A stretch of DNA of 64,000 nucleotides from a virus, in the IMG/VR virus record IMGVR_UViG_3300046328_000056, positions 1 through 64,000 of that record. The stretch is one strand, 5' to 3'. Positions 20,944 to 28,089 of the stretch are shown piece after piece. The notes under the pieces were generated by a model. That model searched no databases. It saw nothing but the letters and a program-made list of their open reading frames with translations, and was not told where the DNA came from. A program made the translations under genes and the position numbers. How positions within the stretch are numbered: position 1 is the first letter of the stretch; every line of letters starts with the position of its first letter.

Positions 20944-23603
20944 ACATCATCACGATTGACTTTGAGACAGCCTATGGCGGTGACCTTGGGTTTGCCAAGC
21001 AGACCACGGAGGAGTACATCCGTGACCCACGCTTTGAGGTTATTGGTGTTGCGGTACAGGTAAACGATGGCGAGCCGGTGTGGTTCAGCGGTACACATCA
21101 AAAGATGTGGGACTTCCTGAACAAGTACGACTGGAAAAACTCCCTTGCGCTTGCGCACAACGCGCCGTTCGACGGAGCCATCCTGAATTGGAAGTTTGGC
21201 ATGACCCCCAAGGGTTGGCTGGACACGCTGAGTATGGGTCGGGCGCTTCATGGTACGAACGTAGGCGGGAGCCTCGCGGTTCTGGCCCAACACTACGGCA
21301 TTGGGGAGAAGGGCACTGAGGTGCTCAACGCCATCAATAAGTTCCGCAAGGACTTCAACAAGGAAGACTTGGCACGGTACGGCGAGTACTGTAAGAACGA
21401 TGTGAAGCTGACGTGGGATTTGTTCGGACACATGAGCCAAGGGTTCCCGAAGATTGAGCTACGGCTGATTGACCTGACTGTGCGCATGTTCACCGAGCCA
21501 GTGTTGCAGTTGGATACAGAATTGCTGGAAGTGCATTTGGAGGCGGAGAAAGAACGTAAAGCCCAGTTGTTGAAAACTTTTGACAAAGACACCTTGATGA
21601 GCAACCCACAGTTTGCTGACCTGCTGGTATCGCTTGGTGTACAGCCCCCAATGAAAAAGAGCCCAACCACTGGCAAACAGACCTTTGCGTTCTCTAAGAC
21701 GGATGAGGAGTTCAAGGCCCTGCTCGAACATGAAAATACAGCAGTGCAAGCAGTGGTCGCGGCGCGGCTGGGAACGAAGTCCACGATTGAAGAGACCCGC
21801 ACCGAGCGGTTCATTGGGATTGCCTCCCGAGGGCCAATGCCAGTTCCCCTACGCTATTACGCCGCCCACACTGGACGCTGGGGTGGTGACGACAAGATCA
21901 ACTTACAGAACTTGCAACGCACATCGCCTTTGAAGATGGCAATCCTTGCGCCCTATGGTGACGTGATGATTGACTCAGACTCATCGCAGATTGAAGCGCG
22001 GACGCTGGCATGGCTGGCTGGACAGGACGACTTGGTGGAAGCATTTGATAGGGGTGAGGATGTATACAAGATCATGGCATCGGCTATCTATGGCAAGGCT
22101 GTTGAAGCGATTACCAAAGACGAGAGGTTTGTCGGTAAGACGACAATCTTAGGTTGTATTTCCGAGGGAACGCTGGTATTATCCGACTCAGGGTGGAAGC
22201 CTATCGAGCAGGTTTCCTTGGACGACAAGTTGTGGGACGGGGAGGAATGGGTATGCCATCAAGGATTACAGAACAGCGGCATCAAGGAAACATTGAATCT
22301 TTGCGGGATGTGGTTAACACCAGACCACAAAGTGTGGTCAGGGACACAGTGGTTGGAAGCGCAATCTCTGGTGCAAGACGCAAGTACCCTCTCCCAAGTA
22401 TTGGACACCGCAGTGGAAAACTTACCGTTACAGGCTACCTTTGCGGACAGAGGGGAGGCGTTGCTTCGCTTGTCGTCAGGTGTGAGTGCCGACCCGATGA
22501 GTACAGCGTGGACGTGCATAATTTCAAGTATTTCAAAAGCACGCGCTGTCCGCTTTGTGCCAAAGCTGCTTCAAACCAAAAACGGTACTGGGTGTATTCG
22601 CACGCAATGGCCGACGACGGGCACAGAACCAGACTACTCAATCGACTGGCTGCTGCCATCACAAGGTGTCACACCGCAACCAACAAAGCATATTCTCACT
22701 ATGGGGGGCGTGGCATATCGGTGTGGCCCAAATGGAGAGAAGATCGAGCTTCGTTTCTTCGATATGTGCAAACGCTTGAAGGCTGGGATGTCCCGAGTTT
22801 TGAAATGGACAGGATTGACGTTAACGGCAACTACGAGCCAGACAACATCCGATTCGTTTCTCGAAGTGACAACCTTAAAAACAAACGTCGAGTCGCCAAC
22901 CTTGAGGCGCAAATTACAGACTTACGATCTCGCTTACGCAGGGCCGAGGAATCGTTACATGGTGTTAACAGCACAAGGGCCGATGATTGTTCATAACTGC
23001 GGCTACGGCATGGGCGCGGCAAAGTTTATGGCGCAACTTAAGAATTTTGGTGTTGAAGTGTCGCTTGAAGAAGCGAAGCGAATCATTGATACGTATCGAA
23101 GTACTTACCCGAAAATTACTGCACTATGGAAAGCTGCGGCGAACGTCCTCCCCGCAATTATCAGCGAGCAAACGACGGCGTTTGGGCGGGACGACATCCT
23201 CAAGGTAGATGGCAAGGACGGCATCCTGCTACCCAACGGACTGCGCTTGAAGTACCCCAACCTGCGCCAAAAGGTGGACGAGGAAAGCGGCAAGGTCGAG
23301 CTTGTGTACGACACCAAGAAAGGCAAAGCCATCATCCCCAACCGAATCTATGGCGGCAAGGTGATTGAGAACGTATGCCAAGCCCTTGCACGTATCGTGA
23401 TAGGCGAGCAGATGCTGATGATCGCCAAGAAGTACCGTGTGGTGATGACTGTGCATGATAGTGTGGGGGTGATAGCACCCGAGGCCGAGGCTGAAACAGC
23501 TAAGGAGTACGTTGAATTGTGTATGCGTATCCGCCCGTCGTGGGCACCCGAGCTACCGCTGAACTGCGAAGCAGGGTATGGCAAATCTTATGGAGACTGT
23601 TAA
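20940..23603 (+). CDS. family A DNA polymerase with 3'-5' exonuclease, interrupted by an intein
   Basis: 887 aa precursor, 606 aa after removal of the intein. The exonuclease domain has Exo I D7/E9 (I-D-F-E), Exo II N74-D78 (HNAPFD) and Exo III Y150-D154. The polymerase domain has motif A D347 (D-S-S-Q-I-E) and motif C H839-D840 (TVHDSV). Motif B, the O-helix, reads F-V-G-K-T-T-I-L-G then C-G-Y-G-M-G, and the intein sits exactly between G405 and C687. The enzyme is therefore inactive until splicing. It is the replicative polymerase; primase-helicase, SNF2-like helicase and nuclease genes follow. Confidence 0.95.
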   Translation: MNIITIDFETAYGGDLGFAKQTTEEYIRDPRFEVIGVAVQVNDGEPVWFSGTHQKMWDFLNKYDWKNSLALAHNAPFDGAILNWKFGMTPKGWLDTLSMGRALHGTNVGGSLAVLAQHYGIGEKGTEVLNAINKFRKDFNKEDLARYGEYCKNDVKLTWDLFGHMSQGFPKIELRLIDLTVRMFTEPVLQLDTELLEVHLEAEKERKAQLLKTFDKDTLMSNPQFADLLVSLGVQPPMKKSPTTGKQTFAFSKTDEEFKALLEHENTAVQAVVAARLGTKSTIEETRTERFIGIASRGPMPVPLRYYAAHTGRWGGDDKINLQNLQRTSPLKMAILAPYGDVMIDSDSSQIEARTLAWLAGQDDLVEAFDRGEDVYKIMASAIYGKAVEAITKDERFVGKTTILGCISEGTLVLSDSGWKPIEQVSLDDKLWDGEEWVCHQGLQNSGIKETLNLCGMWLTPDHKVWSGTQWLEAQSLVQDASTLSQVLDTAVENLPLQATFADRGEALLRLSSGVSADPMSTAWTCIISSISKARAVRFVPKLLQTKNGTGCIRTQWPTTGTEPDYSIDWLLPSQGVTPQPTKHILTMGGVAYRCGPNGEKIELRFFDMCKRLKAGMSRVLKWTGLTLTATTSQTTSDSFLEVTTLKTNVESPTLRRKLQTYDLAYAGPRNRYMVLTAQGPMIVHNCGYGMGAAKFMAQLKNFGVEVSLEEAKRIIDTYRSTYPKITALWKAAANVLPAIISEQTTAFGRDDILKVDGKDGILLPNGLRLKYPNLRQKVDEESGKVELVYDTKKGKAIIPNRIYGGKVIENVCQALARIVIGEQMLMIAKKYRVVMTVHDSVGVIAPEAEAETAKEYVELCMRIRPSWAPELPLNCEAGYGKSYGDC
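22155..22997 (+). other. intein in polymerase motif B (281 aa)
   Basis: Residues 406-686 of the polymerase precursor. Block A begins C-I-S-E-G-T-L-V-L-S-D-S-G-W-K. Block B has L-T-P-D-H-K-V-W with the conserved TxxH. Block F is T-Y-D-L-A-Y-A-G-P-R-N-R-Y. Block G is G-P-M-I-V-H-N, followed by C+1 of the extein. All residues for protein splicing are present. In this reading frame there is no LAGLIDADG or HNH domain between the splicing blocks. The middle is low-complexity Ser/Thr/Leu-rich protein because the DNA there encodes a nuclease in another frame. Confidence 0.93.
22253..22996 (+). CDS. HNH homing endonuclease nested out of frame inside the intein
   Basis: 247 aa from the ATG that lies 7 nt after a good SD (GGAGG at 22241-22245). 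ATG 22247 and GTG 22349 are alternatives. From about residue 49 it reads S-I-G-H-R-S-G-K-L-T-V-T-G-Y, then C-E-C and C-P-L-C (zinc), then YSHYGGRGISVWPKW, and the core F-E-M-D-R-I-D-V-N-G-N-Y-E-P-D-N-I-R-F followed by N-L-K-N-K-R-R and a short coiled coil. This is the same family as the free-standing HNH at 11892. The stop TAA (22994-22996) overlaps the codons for the intein's last His-Asn. Expected role: cut intein-less polymerase genes so that the intein spreads. Confidence 0.85.
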   Translation: MPSRITEQRHQGNIESLRDVVNTRPQSVVRDTVVGSAISGARRKYPLPSIGHRSGKLTVTGYLCGQRGGVASLVVRCECRPDEYSVDVHNFKYFKSTRCPLCAKAASNQKRYWVYSHAMADDGHRTRLLNRLAAAITRCHTATNKAYSHYGGRGISVWPKWREDRASFLRYVQTLEGWDVPSFEMDRIDVNGNYEPDNIRFVSRSDNLKNKRRVANLEAQITDLRSRLRRAEESLHGVNSTRADDCS

Positions 23604-23881
23604 TGAGAAGAATGCTTAAAAAATTTTTGCAATGGGTGATGGCGGCAGACAGAGAAGAAATTACAACGGGGCCTATTTCGATTGAAGATTCCCACAATCC
23701 TTCCCAACCTGCGTTTCGACTTGGTGTGATTGCCGCATCAAATGGACGTATCTTGGAAATGTCCACGTACAAGCGCAATCCCCACGGCCCTGACTGGACG
23801 GCTGAGTTGTTTATCGTCCCCGAAGACCAAACGCTTGCTCAGTGCATCACAACAATCCTAACCGTCAAAGGACTCACATGA
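23603..23881 (+). CDS. small hypothetical protein
   Basis: 92 aa, start overlaps the polymerase stop (TAATG). N-terminal amphipathic helix (R-R-M-L-K-K-F-L-Q-W-V-M), then an alpha/beta part with R-L-G-V-I-A-A-S-N-G-R-I-L. Overlaps the nuclease gene by 4 nt. Unrecognised. Confidence 0.65.
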   Translation: MRRMLKKFLQWVMAADREEITTGPISIEDSHNPSQPAFRLGVIAASNGRILEMSTYKRNPHGPDWTAELFIVPEDQTLAQCITTILTVKGLT

Positions 23882-24540
23882 GTATCGTCTGGTCGTTCAG
23901 TAGCCTGAAAACATTTCAGCAGTGCCCCAAGAAGTACTATCACACCAAGATAGCCAAGGACGTTGTTGAGCCTGACACAACGGCAACGCTGTACGGCAAG
24001 ACTGCTCATACCGTAGCAGAGGAATACATCCGTGACGGCAAGCCAATCCCGCCCCAGTTCGAGTACATGCAGGGCACACTGGATGCGCTGAACCAACTGG
24101 AGGGTGACAAGCTGTGCGAGGTGAAGCTGGGCTTGACCAAGGACTTGGAGGCTTGCGATTTCAGTGCCCCCGATGTGTGGTGGCATGGCATCGCCGACTT
24201 GGTTGTGCTCAACGAGGAAAAGGGTCTTGCCTACTCTGCCGACTACAAGACCAGCAAGAGCGCACGGTACGCCGATACCAAGCAACTTGACCTTGTGGCG
24301 GTGGGTTTGTTCGCCAAGTTCCCTAACATTGTTAGGGTGAAGTCAGCTCTGATCTTCACGGTAAGTAAAGAGTTTGTAAAAGCTGAGCACCACAGAGAGA
24401 TGGTGCCGAAGTACATACAAAAACCCGCCCAAGATGTTGCAAGAATCGAGGCGGCATTGGAGAATGGGGTGTGGAATCCCAGCAGTGGGCCACTGTGCAA
24501 GTTCTGCGCAGTCAAGCAGTGCGAGTACAACAGGAGCTAA
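23878..24540 (+). CDS. Cas4/RecB-like PD-(D/E)xK exonuclease with Fe-S cysteines
   Basis: 220 aa. S-S-L-K-T-F-Q-Q-C-P-K-K-Y (C16), then G-K-T-A-H (H44). Active-site residues are D107 in HGIADL and D122/K124 in SADYKT. C-terminal C207-K-F-C210-x4-C215 with C16 gives the four cysteines of a 4Fe-4S cluster, as in Cas4 and AddB. Likely a DNA end-processing nuclease in recombination or replication. Palindrome copy 17 is inside its coding region (P-N-I-V-R). Confidence 0.85.
   Translation: MSIVWSFSSLKTFQQCPKKYYHTKIAKDVVEPDTTATLYGKTAHTVAEEYIRDGKPIPPQFEYMQGTLDALNQLEGDKLCEVKLGLTKDLEACDFSAPDVWWHGIADLVVLNEEKGLAYSADYKTSKSARYADTKQLDLVAVGLFAKFPNIVRVKSALIFTVSKEFVKAEHHREMVPKYIQKPAQDVARIEAALENGVWNPSSGPLCKFCAVKQCEYNRS
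24324..24334. promoter_or_regulatory. operator-like palindrome, copy 17, intragenic
   Basis: Exact TAACATTGTTA with CC/GGG flanks, codons CCT AAC ATT GTT AGG in the Cas4-like nuclease gene. It is the last copy found. Confidence 0.8.
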
Positions 24541-24542
24541 CG

Positions 24543-24746
24543 ATGACAGACGAAGAAAAACAAGCGGCAGAGGCGTACATCAAGTTGCATGATGATGTGC
24601 GGCAGTTGATTGTGGATACGGTCTACAAAGAACTGCAAACTTATGGGGGTCTAATACAAAATCAAGTTAAAACCGCAGTACTGATTAGCCCTGAAATGGA
24701 ACAAAGGGTCAAAGACATTGTAAGAAACCAAATGCAGAAATACTAA
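24543..24746 (+). CDS. small helical protein
   Basis: 67 aa, acidic, helical throughout. TIR AGGAGCTAACG-ATG, the common start context of this phage. Unrecognised. Confidence 0.65.
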   Translation: MTDEEKQAAEAYIKLHDDVRQLIVDTVYKELQTYGGLIQNQVKTAVLISPEMEQRVKDIVRNQMQKY

Positions 24747-24755
24747 GGAGGCATC

Positions 24756-25070
24756 ATGCCGTACGTGAACAAACCCCGACCCTACAAAAAAGAATATGAA
24801 CAACAAAAAGCAAGAGGAGAAGCCGATGAACGGCTCGAACGCCAACGTGCAAGAGAAGCAATCGACAAGAAAAGCGCCGACCGAAACAAAGATGGACGCG
24901 CTGACGTGCGCGAAGGAAAAGATGTTGCACACATCAAAGCTCTATCTAAAGGTGGCTCCAACAAGAATGGGGTCAAGCTTCAATCACCATCGGCCAACCG
25001 CTCATTCAAGCGCGGCTCAGATCACAAAGTAGTATCAGAAGTCAGTACCAAAGAACGAAAGAAAAAATGA
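24756..25070 (+). CDS. HNH-like small basic protein
   Basis: 104 aa with a strong SD (AAGGAGG). Very charged N-terminal helix (K-K-E-Y-E-Q-Q-K-A-R-G-E), then G-K-D-V-A-H-I-K-A-L-S-K-G-G-S-N-K-N-G and S-P-S-A-N-R-S-F. The D-V-x-H-I-x-x-L-S-x-G-G-x-N ... N-R-S-F layout is a compact HNH pattern often seen in phage proteins. Nuclease activity is unproven. Overlaps the helicase gene by 4 nt. Confidence 0.65.
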   Translation: MPYVNKPRPYKKEYEQQKARGEADERLERQRAREAIDKKSADRNKDGRADVREGKDVAHIKALSKGGSNKNGVKLQSPSANRSFKRGSDHKVVSEVSTKERKKK

Positions 25071-26455
25071 ATCTATCAGAGTATTCGTGGCCTCGTCCTC
25101 ACGGGTTCACGCCGTTCGATCATCAGAAGATTACCGCCGATTTCCTTGTAAGCAACCGCAAAGCATTTTGCTTCAACGAGCAGGGTACAGGCAAAACAGC
25201 ATCAGTGATTTGGGCAGTTGACTACCTCATGGAAGTCGGGCTCGTCAAACGAGTGTTAGTGATTTGTCCGTTGTCGATCATGAAGTCGGCATGGCAACAG
25301 GACTTGTTCAAGTTTGCAATCCATCGCACAGTATCCGTTGCGCATGGCGCGGCGAAGAAACGCAAAGAGATCATCAACGCCGGTTCAGAGTTTGTCGTCA
25401 TCAACTTTGATGGCGTGGGTATCGTCAAGAAAGAAATCTTGGCTGGCGGCTTTGACCTAATCGTGGTGGACGAAGCCTCGGCTTACAAGAACGCGCAGAC
25501 CGAACGCTGGAAAGACTTGCGTGACCTGACCAAACAGATCAAAGGCTTGTGGATGCTCACCGGTACACCGGCGGCTCAAGCGCCTACGGATGCTTACGGA
25601 TTGGCAAAGCTGGTCAACCCCAAGAATGTGCCCCTGTTCTATGGGCAGTTCCGAGATCAAGTCATGACCAAGGTCAGCATGTACCGTTGGCTGCCCAAGT
25701 CCAACGCACAGAACATCGTACACACCGCATTGCAACCCGCCATTCGGTTTGAGAAGAAGCAGTGCCTTGACCTGCCGCCCCTGACGTTTGTCAGTCGTGA
25801 TGCGCCGATGACCCCCCAGCAGATCAAGTACTACAACGTGCTCAAGAAGCAAATGCTGATCGAGGCCGACGGCGAAGAAATATCGGCGGTCAACGCCGCT
25901 GTGCAGATCAACAAGCTGTTGCAGATTGCAGGTGGTGCCGTATACACAGACACCGGAGAGGTACTGGAGTTCGATGTATCCAGTCGGCTCAACGTGGTGC
26001 AGGAAGTCATCGACGAGTCAAGCCAAAAGGTGCTGGTGTTCGTTCCGTTCACGCATACGATTGAGCTACTCCAAAAGCATTTAGAGAAGGCTGGCATTCT
26101 TTGCGAAGTCATCAATGGCTCAGTGCCTGTCAACCGCAGGTCAGAGATTGTCAAGGACTTCCAAGAGCAACCGCATCCCAAAGTTCTCATCATCCAACCG
26201 CAAGCGGCCTCCCACGGACTTACCCTAACCGCCGCCGACACAATTATTTGGTACGCTCCTTGTACCAGCGTAGAAACATACTTGCAAGCCAACGCACGAA
26301 TTGACCGCCCCGGTCAAGTCAACCCAATGACCATCGTGCATATCACAGGTAGCCCAGTAGAGGCCAAGATGTATGGAATGTTGCAAGGCAACATCACCAA
26401 CCACAACAAAGTGATTGATTTGTACCGTCAAGAAATTTCTTCCGAGACCACTTGA
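25067..26455 (+). CDS. SNF2-like superfamily 2 helicase
   Basis: 462 aa. Motif I E-Q-G-T-G-K-T (38-44), motif II VVDEAS (D135, E136), motif III LTGTP (164-168), and motif VI Q-A-N-A-R-I-D-R-P-G-Q near residue 405. Complete two-lobe SF2 ATPase without extra domains. Related phage proteins act as DNA translocases or helicases in replication and recombination. Placed between nuclease and single-strand-binding genes. Confidence 0.9.
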   Translation: MNLSEYSWPRPHGFTPFDHQKITADFLVSNRKAFCFNEQGTGKTASVIWAVDYLMEVGLVKRVLVICPLSIMKSAWQQDLFKFAIHRTVSVAHGAAKKRKEIINAGSEFVVINFDGVGIVKKEILAGGFDLIVVDEASAYKNAQTERWKDLRDLTKQIKGLWMLTGTPAAQAPTDAYGLAKLVNPKNVPLFYGQFRDQVMTKVSMYRWLPKSNAQNIVHTALQPAIRFEKKQCLDLPPLTFVSRDAPMTPQQIKYYNVLKKQMLIEADGEEISAVNAAVQINKLLQIAGGAVYTDTGEVLEFDVSSRLNVVQEVIDESSQKVLVFVPFTHTIELLQKHLEKAGILCEVINGSVPVNRRSEIVKDFQEQPHPKVLIIQPQAASHGLTLTAADTIIWYAPCTSVETYLQANARIDRPGQVNPMTIVHITGSPVEAKMYGMLQGNITNHNKVIDLYRQEISSETT

Positions 26456-26479
26456 CAATGTACAATTCTGTGATAGACT
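26452..26479 (+). promoter_or_regulatory. promoter before the 26506 gene
   Basis: TTGACA (26452-26457), 16-bp spacer, TAGACT (26474-26479). Begins TTGACAATGT like the 19374 promoter; the -35 overlaps the helicase stop codon. Drives the SSB-like and primase genes. Confidence 0.75.
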
Positions 26480-26505
26480 AATTCAAAAACCACAAGGAGC
26501 TAACG

Positions 26506-26934
26506 ATGATGGACGATGAAGTTCAGGGAGAACATCCCGCTATTCCACTCGATCAACTTGCCGCGATCTACATCAAGATTCGTGATGCCAAGGACGATCT
26601 CACTCAAACCTACAAATCAAAAGTCGCTGATCTCGATGAGCAGATGGGCGTACTTGAGACACAGATGCTGGACACCTGTAAAGAGCAGGGCATTGACAGC
26701 ATCCGCACAAAACACGGCACGATCATCCGTTCGGTTAAGTCACGGTACTGGACGAATGATTGGGATTCGATGTACGACTTCATTAAGGAGCACGGTGCAT
26801 TTGGCCTGTTAGAGAAACGACTTCATCAAACAAACATGAAGGACTTTCTTGCTGAGAATCCAGACGTTCTGCCGAGAGGCTTGAATGTCGAAAATCAATA
26901 CACCGTGGTAGTTAGACGTTCTAAGGAAAAATGA
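26506..26934 (+). CDS. conserved phage protein with coiled coil
   Basis: 142 aa. N-terminal helix A-A-I-Y-I-K-I-R-D-A-K-D-D-L-T-Q and E-Q-M-G-V-L-E-T-Q-M-L form a coiled coil. The C-terminal half is K-H-G-T-I-I-R-S-V-K-S-R-Y-W-T-N-D-W. The layout recalls Gp157/Gam-like phage proteins, but I do not assign it. TIR AGGAGCTAACG-ATG. Overlaps the next gene by 4 nt at most. Confidence 0.65.
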   Translation: MMDDEVQGEHPAIPLDQLAAIYIKIRDAKDDLTQTYKSKVADLDEQMGVLETQMLDTCKEQGIDSIRTKHGTIIRSVKSRYWTNDWDSMYDFIKEHGAFGLLEKRLHQTNMKDFLAENPDVLPRGLNVENQYTVVVRRSKEK

Positions 26935-26936
26935 AA

Positions 26937-27839
26937 ATGAGCAACATCACATTGTTGAACCAAGACCTCCCCGACTTCCTGCAAACCGCTGGGGTCAGTG
27001 ATCTTACAAAGCAACTCGCTGGCAAGACTGGCGTAAAACGAATCGTCCCCAAAAACGGAATCTTCCGTAAGGTCGTGGGCGGTGAAGAGATGGGCAAGGT
27101 CAAAGGCAACTTGAATGTTGTCATTGTGAACGCCTCTCCCAAAGTCGGTCGCATCTTCTACGCTAAACAGTGGAGCCCTGATGCCGAGCCAACTGCACCT
27201 GACTGCTTCTCCAATGACGGCGCTTCGCCTGATGCGGGGTCAGCCAACAAGCAATCCGACCGTTGCGACACATGCGCACAGAACATCAAAGGTTCAGGCA
27301 TGGGCAACTCAAAGGCTTGCCGTTACAGCCGCCGTATCGCTATGGTGCTGGAAGAGGACTTCGGTACTTCTCTGCAAGGTGAGGTCTACCAACTGAACTT
27401 GGCTTCTAAGTCACTGTTCGGCGATAGCGTTGGTGACAACACCCATCCGTTTGAGAGCTACACCAAGTACTTGTCCAACAACGGCAAGAGCTTGGACTAC
27501 GTTGTTACCCAGTTGAGCTTCAACGAGGACAATGACAACCAATCCATCCTGTTCACCCCTGTGCGTTTCATCAACAAGGGCGAGTACGAGATCACCAACA
27601 AAGCTGCTGTTCTTCCCGAAGTGCAGAAGATGGTTGTGATGACACCGTACCAAGCCGATGTATCAGGTCGTGCGCCTAAGCTGGAAGCCCCAAAAGCTGA
27701 AACGCCCAAAGCCGCCGCACCTGCCGCTGACGCAGTGGAGGAACCCAAGAAGCGCGAGTCTAAGAAAGCCGCCGAGCCAGCACCCGCTGGTAAGAAGGAC
27801 TTGGGCTCAGTCGTGGCCGCATGGACTGACGAGGACTGA
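26937..27839 (+). CDS. probable single-stranded DNA-binding protein
   Basis: 300 aa (ATG 26931 also possible). Core of about 240 aa with V-N-A-S-P-K-V-G-R and a cysteine set, P-D-C (about 86), C-D-T-C and K-A-C, that could bind zinc. It is followed by a long Ala/Pro/Lys/Glu linker and an acidic end A-A-W-T-D-E-D. A disordered linker with an acidic tip is the hallmark of SSB proteins, and the gene lies between helicase and primase. The function is inferred from this architecture; the core fold is not one I recognise. Confidence 0.5.
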   Translation: MSNITLLNQDLPDFLQTAGVSDLTKQLAGKTGVKRIVPKNGIFRKVVGGEEMGKVKGNLNVVIVNASPKVGRIFYAKQWSPDAEPTAPDCFSNDGASPDAGSANKQSDRCDTCAQNIKGSGMGNSKACRYSRRIAMVLEEDFGTSLQGEVYQLNLASKSLFGDSVGDNTHPFESYTKYLSNNGKSLDYVVTQLSFNEDNDNQSILFTPVRFINKGEYEITNKAAVLPEVQKMVVMTPYQADVSGRAPKLEAPKAETPKAAAPAADAVEEPKKRESKKAAEPAPAGKKDLGSVVAAWTDED

Positions 27840-27841
27840 AC

Positions 27842-28087
27842 ATGAGCTACGGTTACAGCCAAAGTTTGGTTGAGGCGAATAAACGCGCTGATGCCACATC
27901 TCTTGGCGTAGCCTTGGGTCGTTTATGTATCGAACGTGGTATCCCTGTCACTGAGGTGGCAGGGGTATTCAAAGTAAGCCGAGCAACGGTCTACAACTGG
28001 TTTTGGGGGCAGGTCACGCCAAACCGAAGCCACAACGAACTCATTGAACGATTCATCGCACGTCACAAAAAGCGCAAACTGGGGTAA
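27842..28087 (+). CDS. small helix-turn-helix protein
   Basis: 81 aa. G-R-L-C-I-E-R-G-I-P-V-T-E-V-A-G-V-F-K-V-S-R-style helix-turn-helix in the middle (V-T-E-V-A-G-V-F then V-S-R-A-T-V-Y-N-W), basic C-terminus. Cro/C1-like in size. A possible second DNA-binding regulator, or a replication accessory given its place before the primase. Confidence 0.7.
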   Translation: MSYGYSQSLVEANKRADATSLGVALGRLCIERGIPVTEVAGVFKVSRATVYNWFWGQVTPNRSHNELIERFIARHKKRKLG

Positions 28088-28089
28088 AA

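Larger units (their letters stand above)
5496..24334. repeat. dispersed 11-bp palindrome TAACAWTGTTA, 17 exact copies
   Basis: Exact copies start at 5496, 6231, 6412, 6815, 7365, 7789, 8358, 9185, 10033, 10782, 11494, 12728, 14211, 15373, 16532, 19318 and 24324. Ten fixed bases would be expected about 0.06 times in 64 kb, so the family is not chance. Arms are TAACA/TGTTA around one A or T; many copies extend to CTAACAWTGTTAG. I saw no copy in the leftward late genes. Five copies are inside coding sequence, five overlap a likely start codon, and the rest lie in intergenic or leader DNA. The best reading is a binding site for a dimeric regulator, in the manner of the 'stoperators' of cluster A mycobacteriophages (analogy only). 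Confidence 0.9.

Noticed and set aside
22155-22997. Group I intron instead of intein in the polymerase gene
   Set aside because: The polymerase frame stays open through the insert and shows all protein-splicing motifs with Cys at both junctions.
5496-24334. Palindromes as a CRISPR array or transposon ends
   Set aside because: Spacing is irregular and over coding DNA, units are 11 bp, and there are no target-site duplications or transposase genes.
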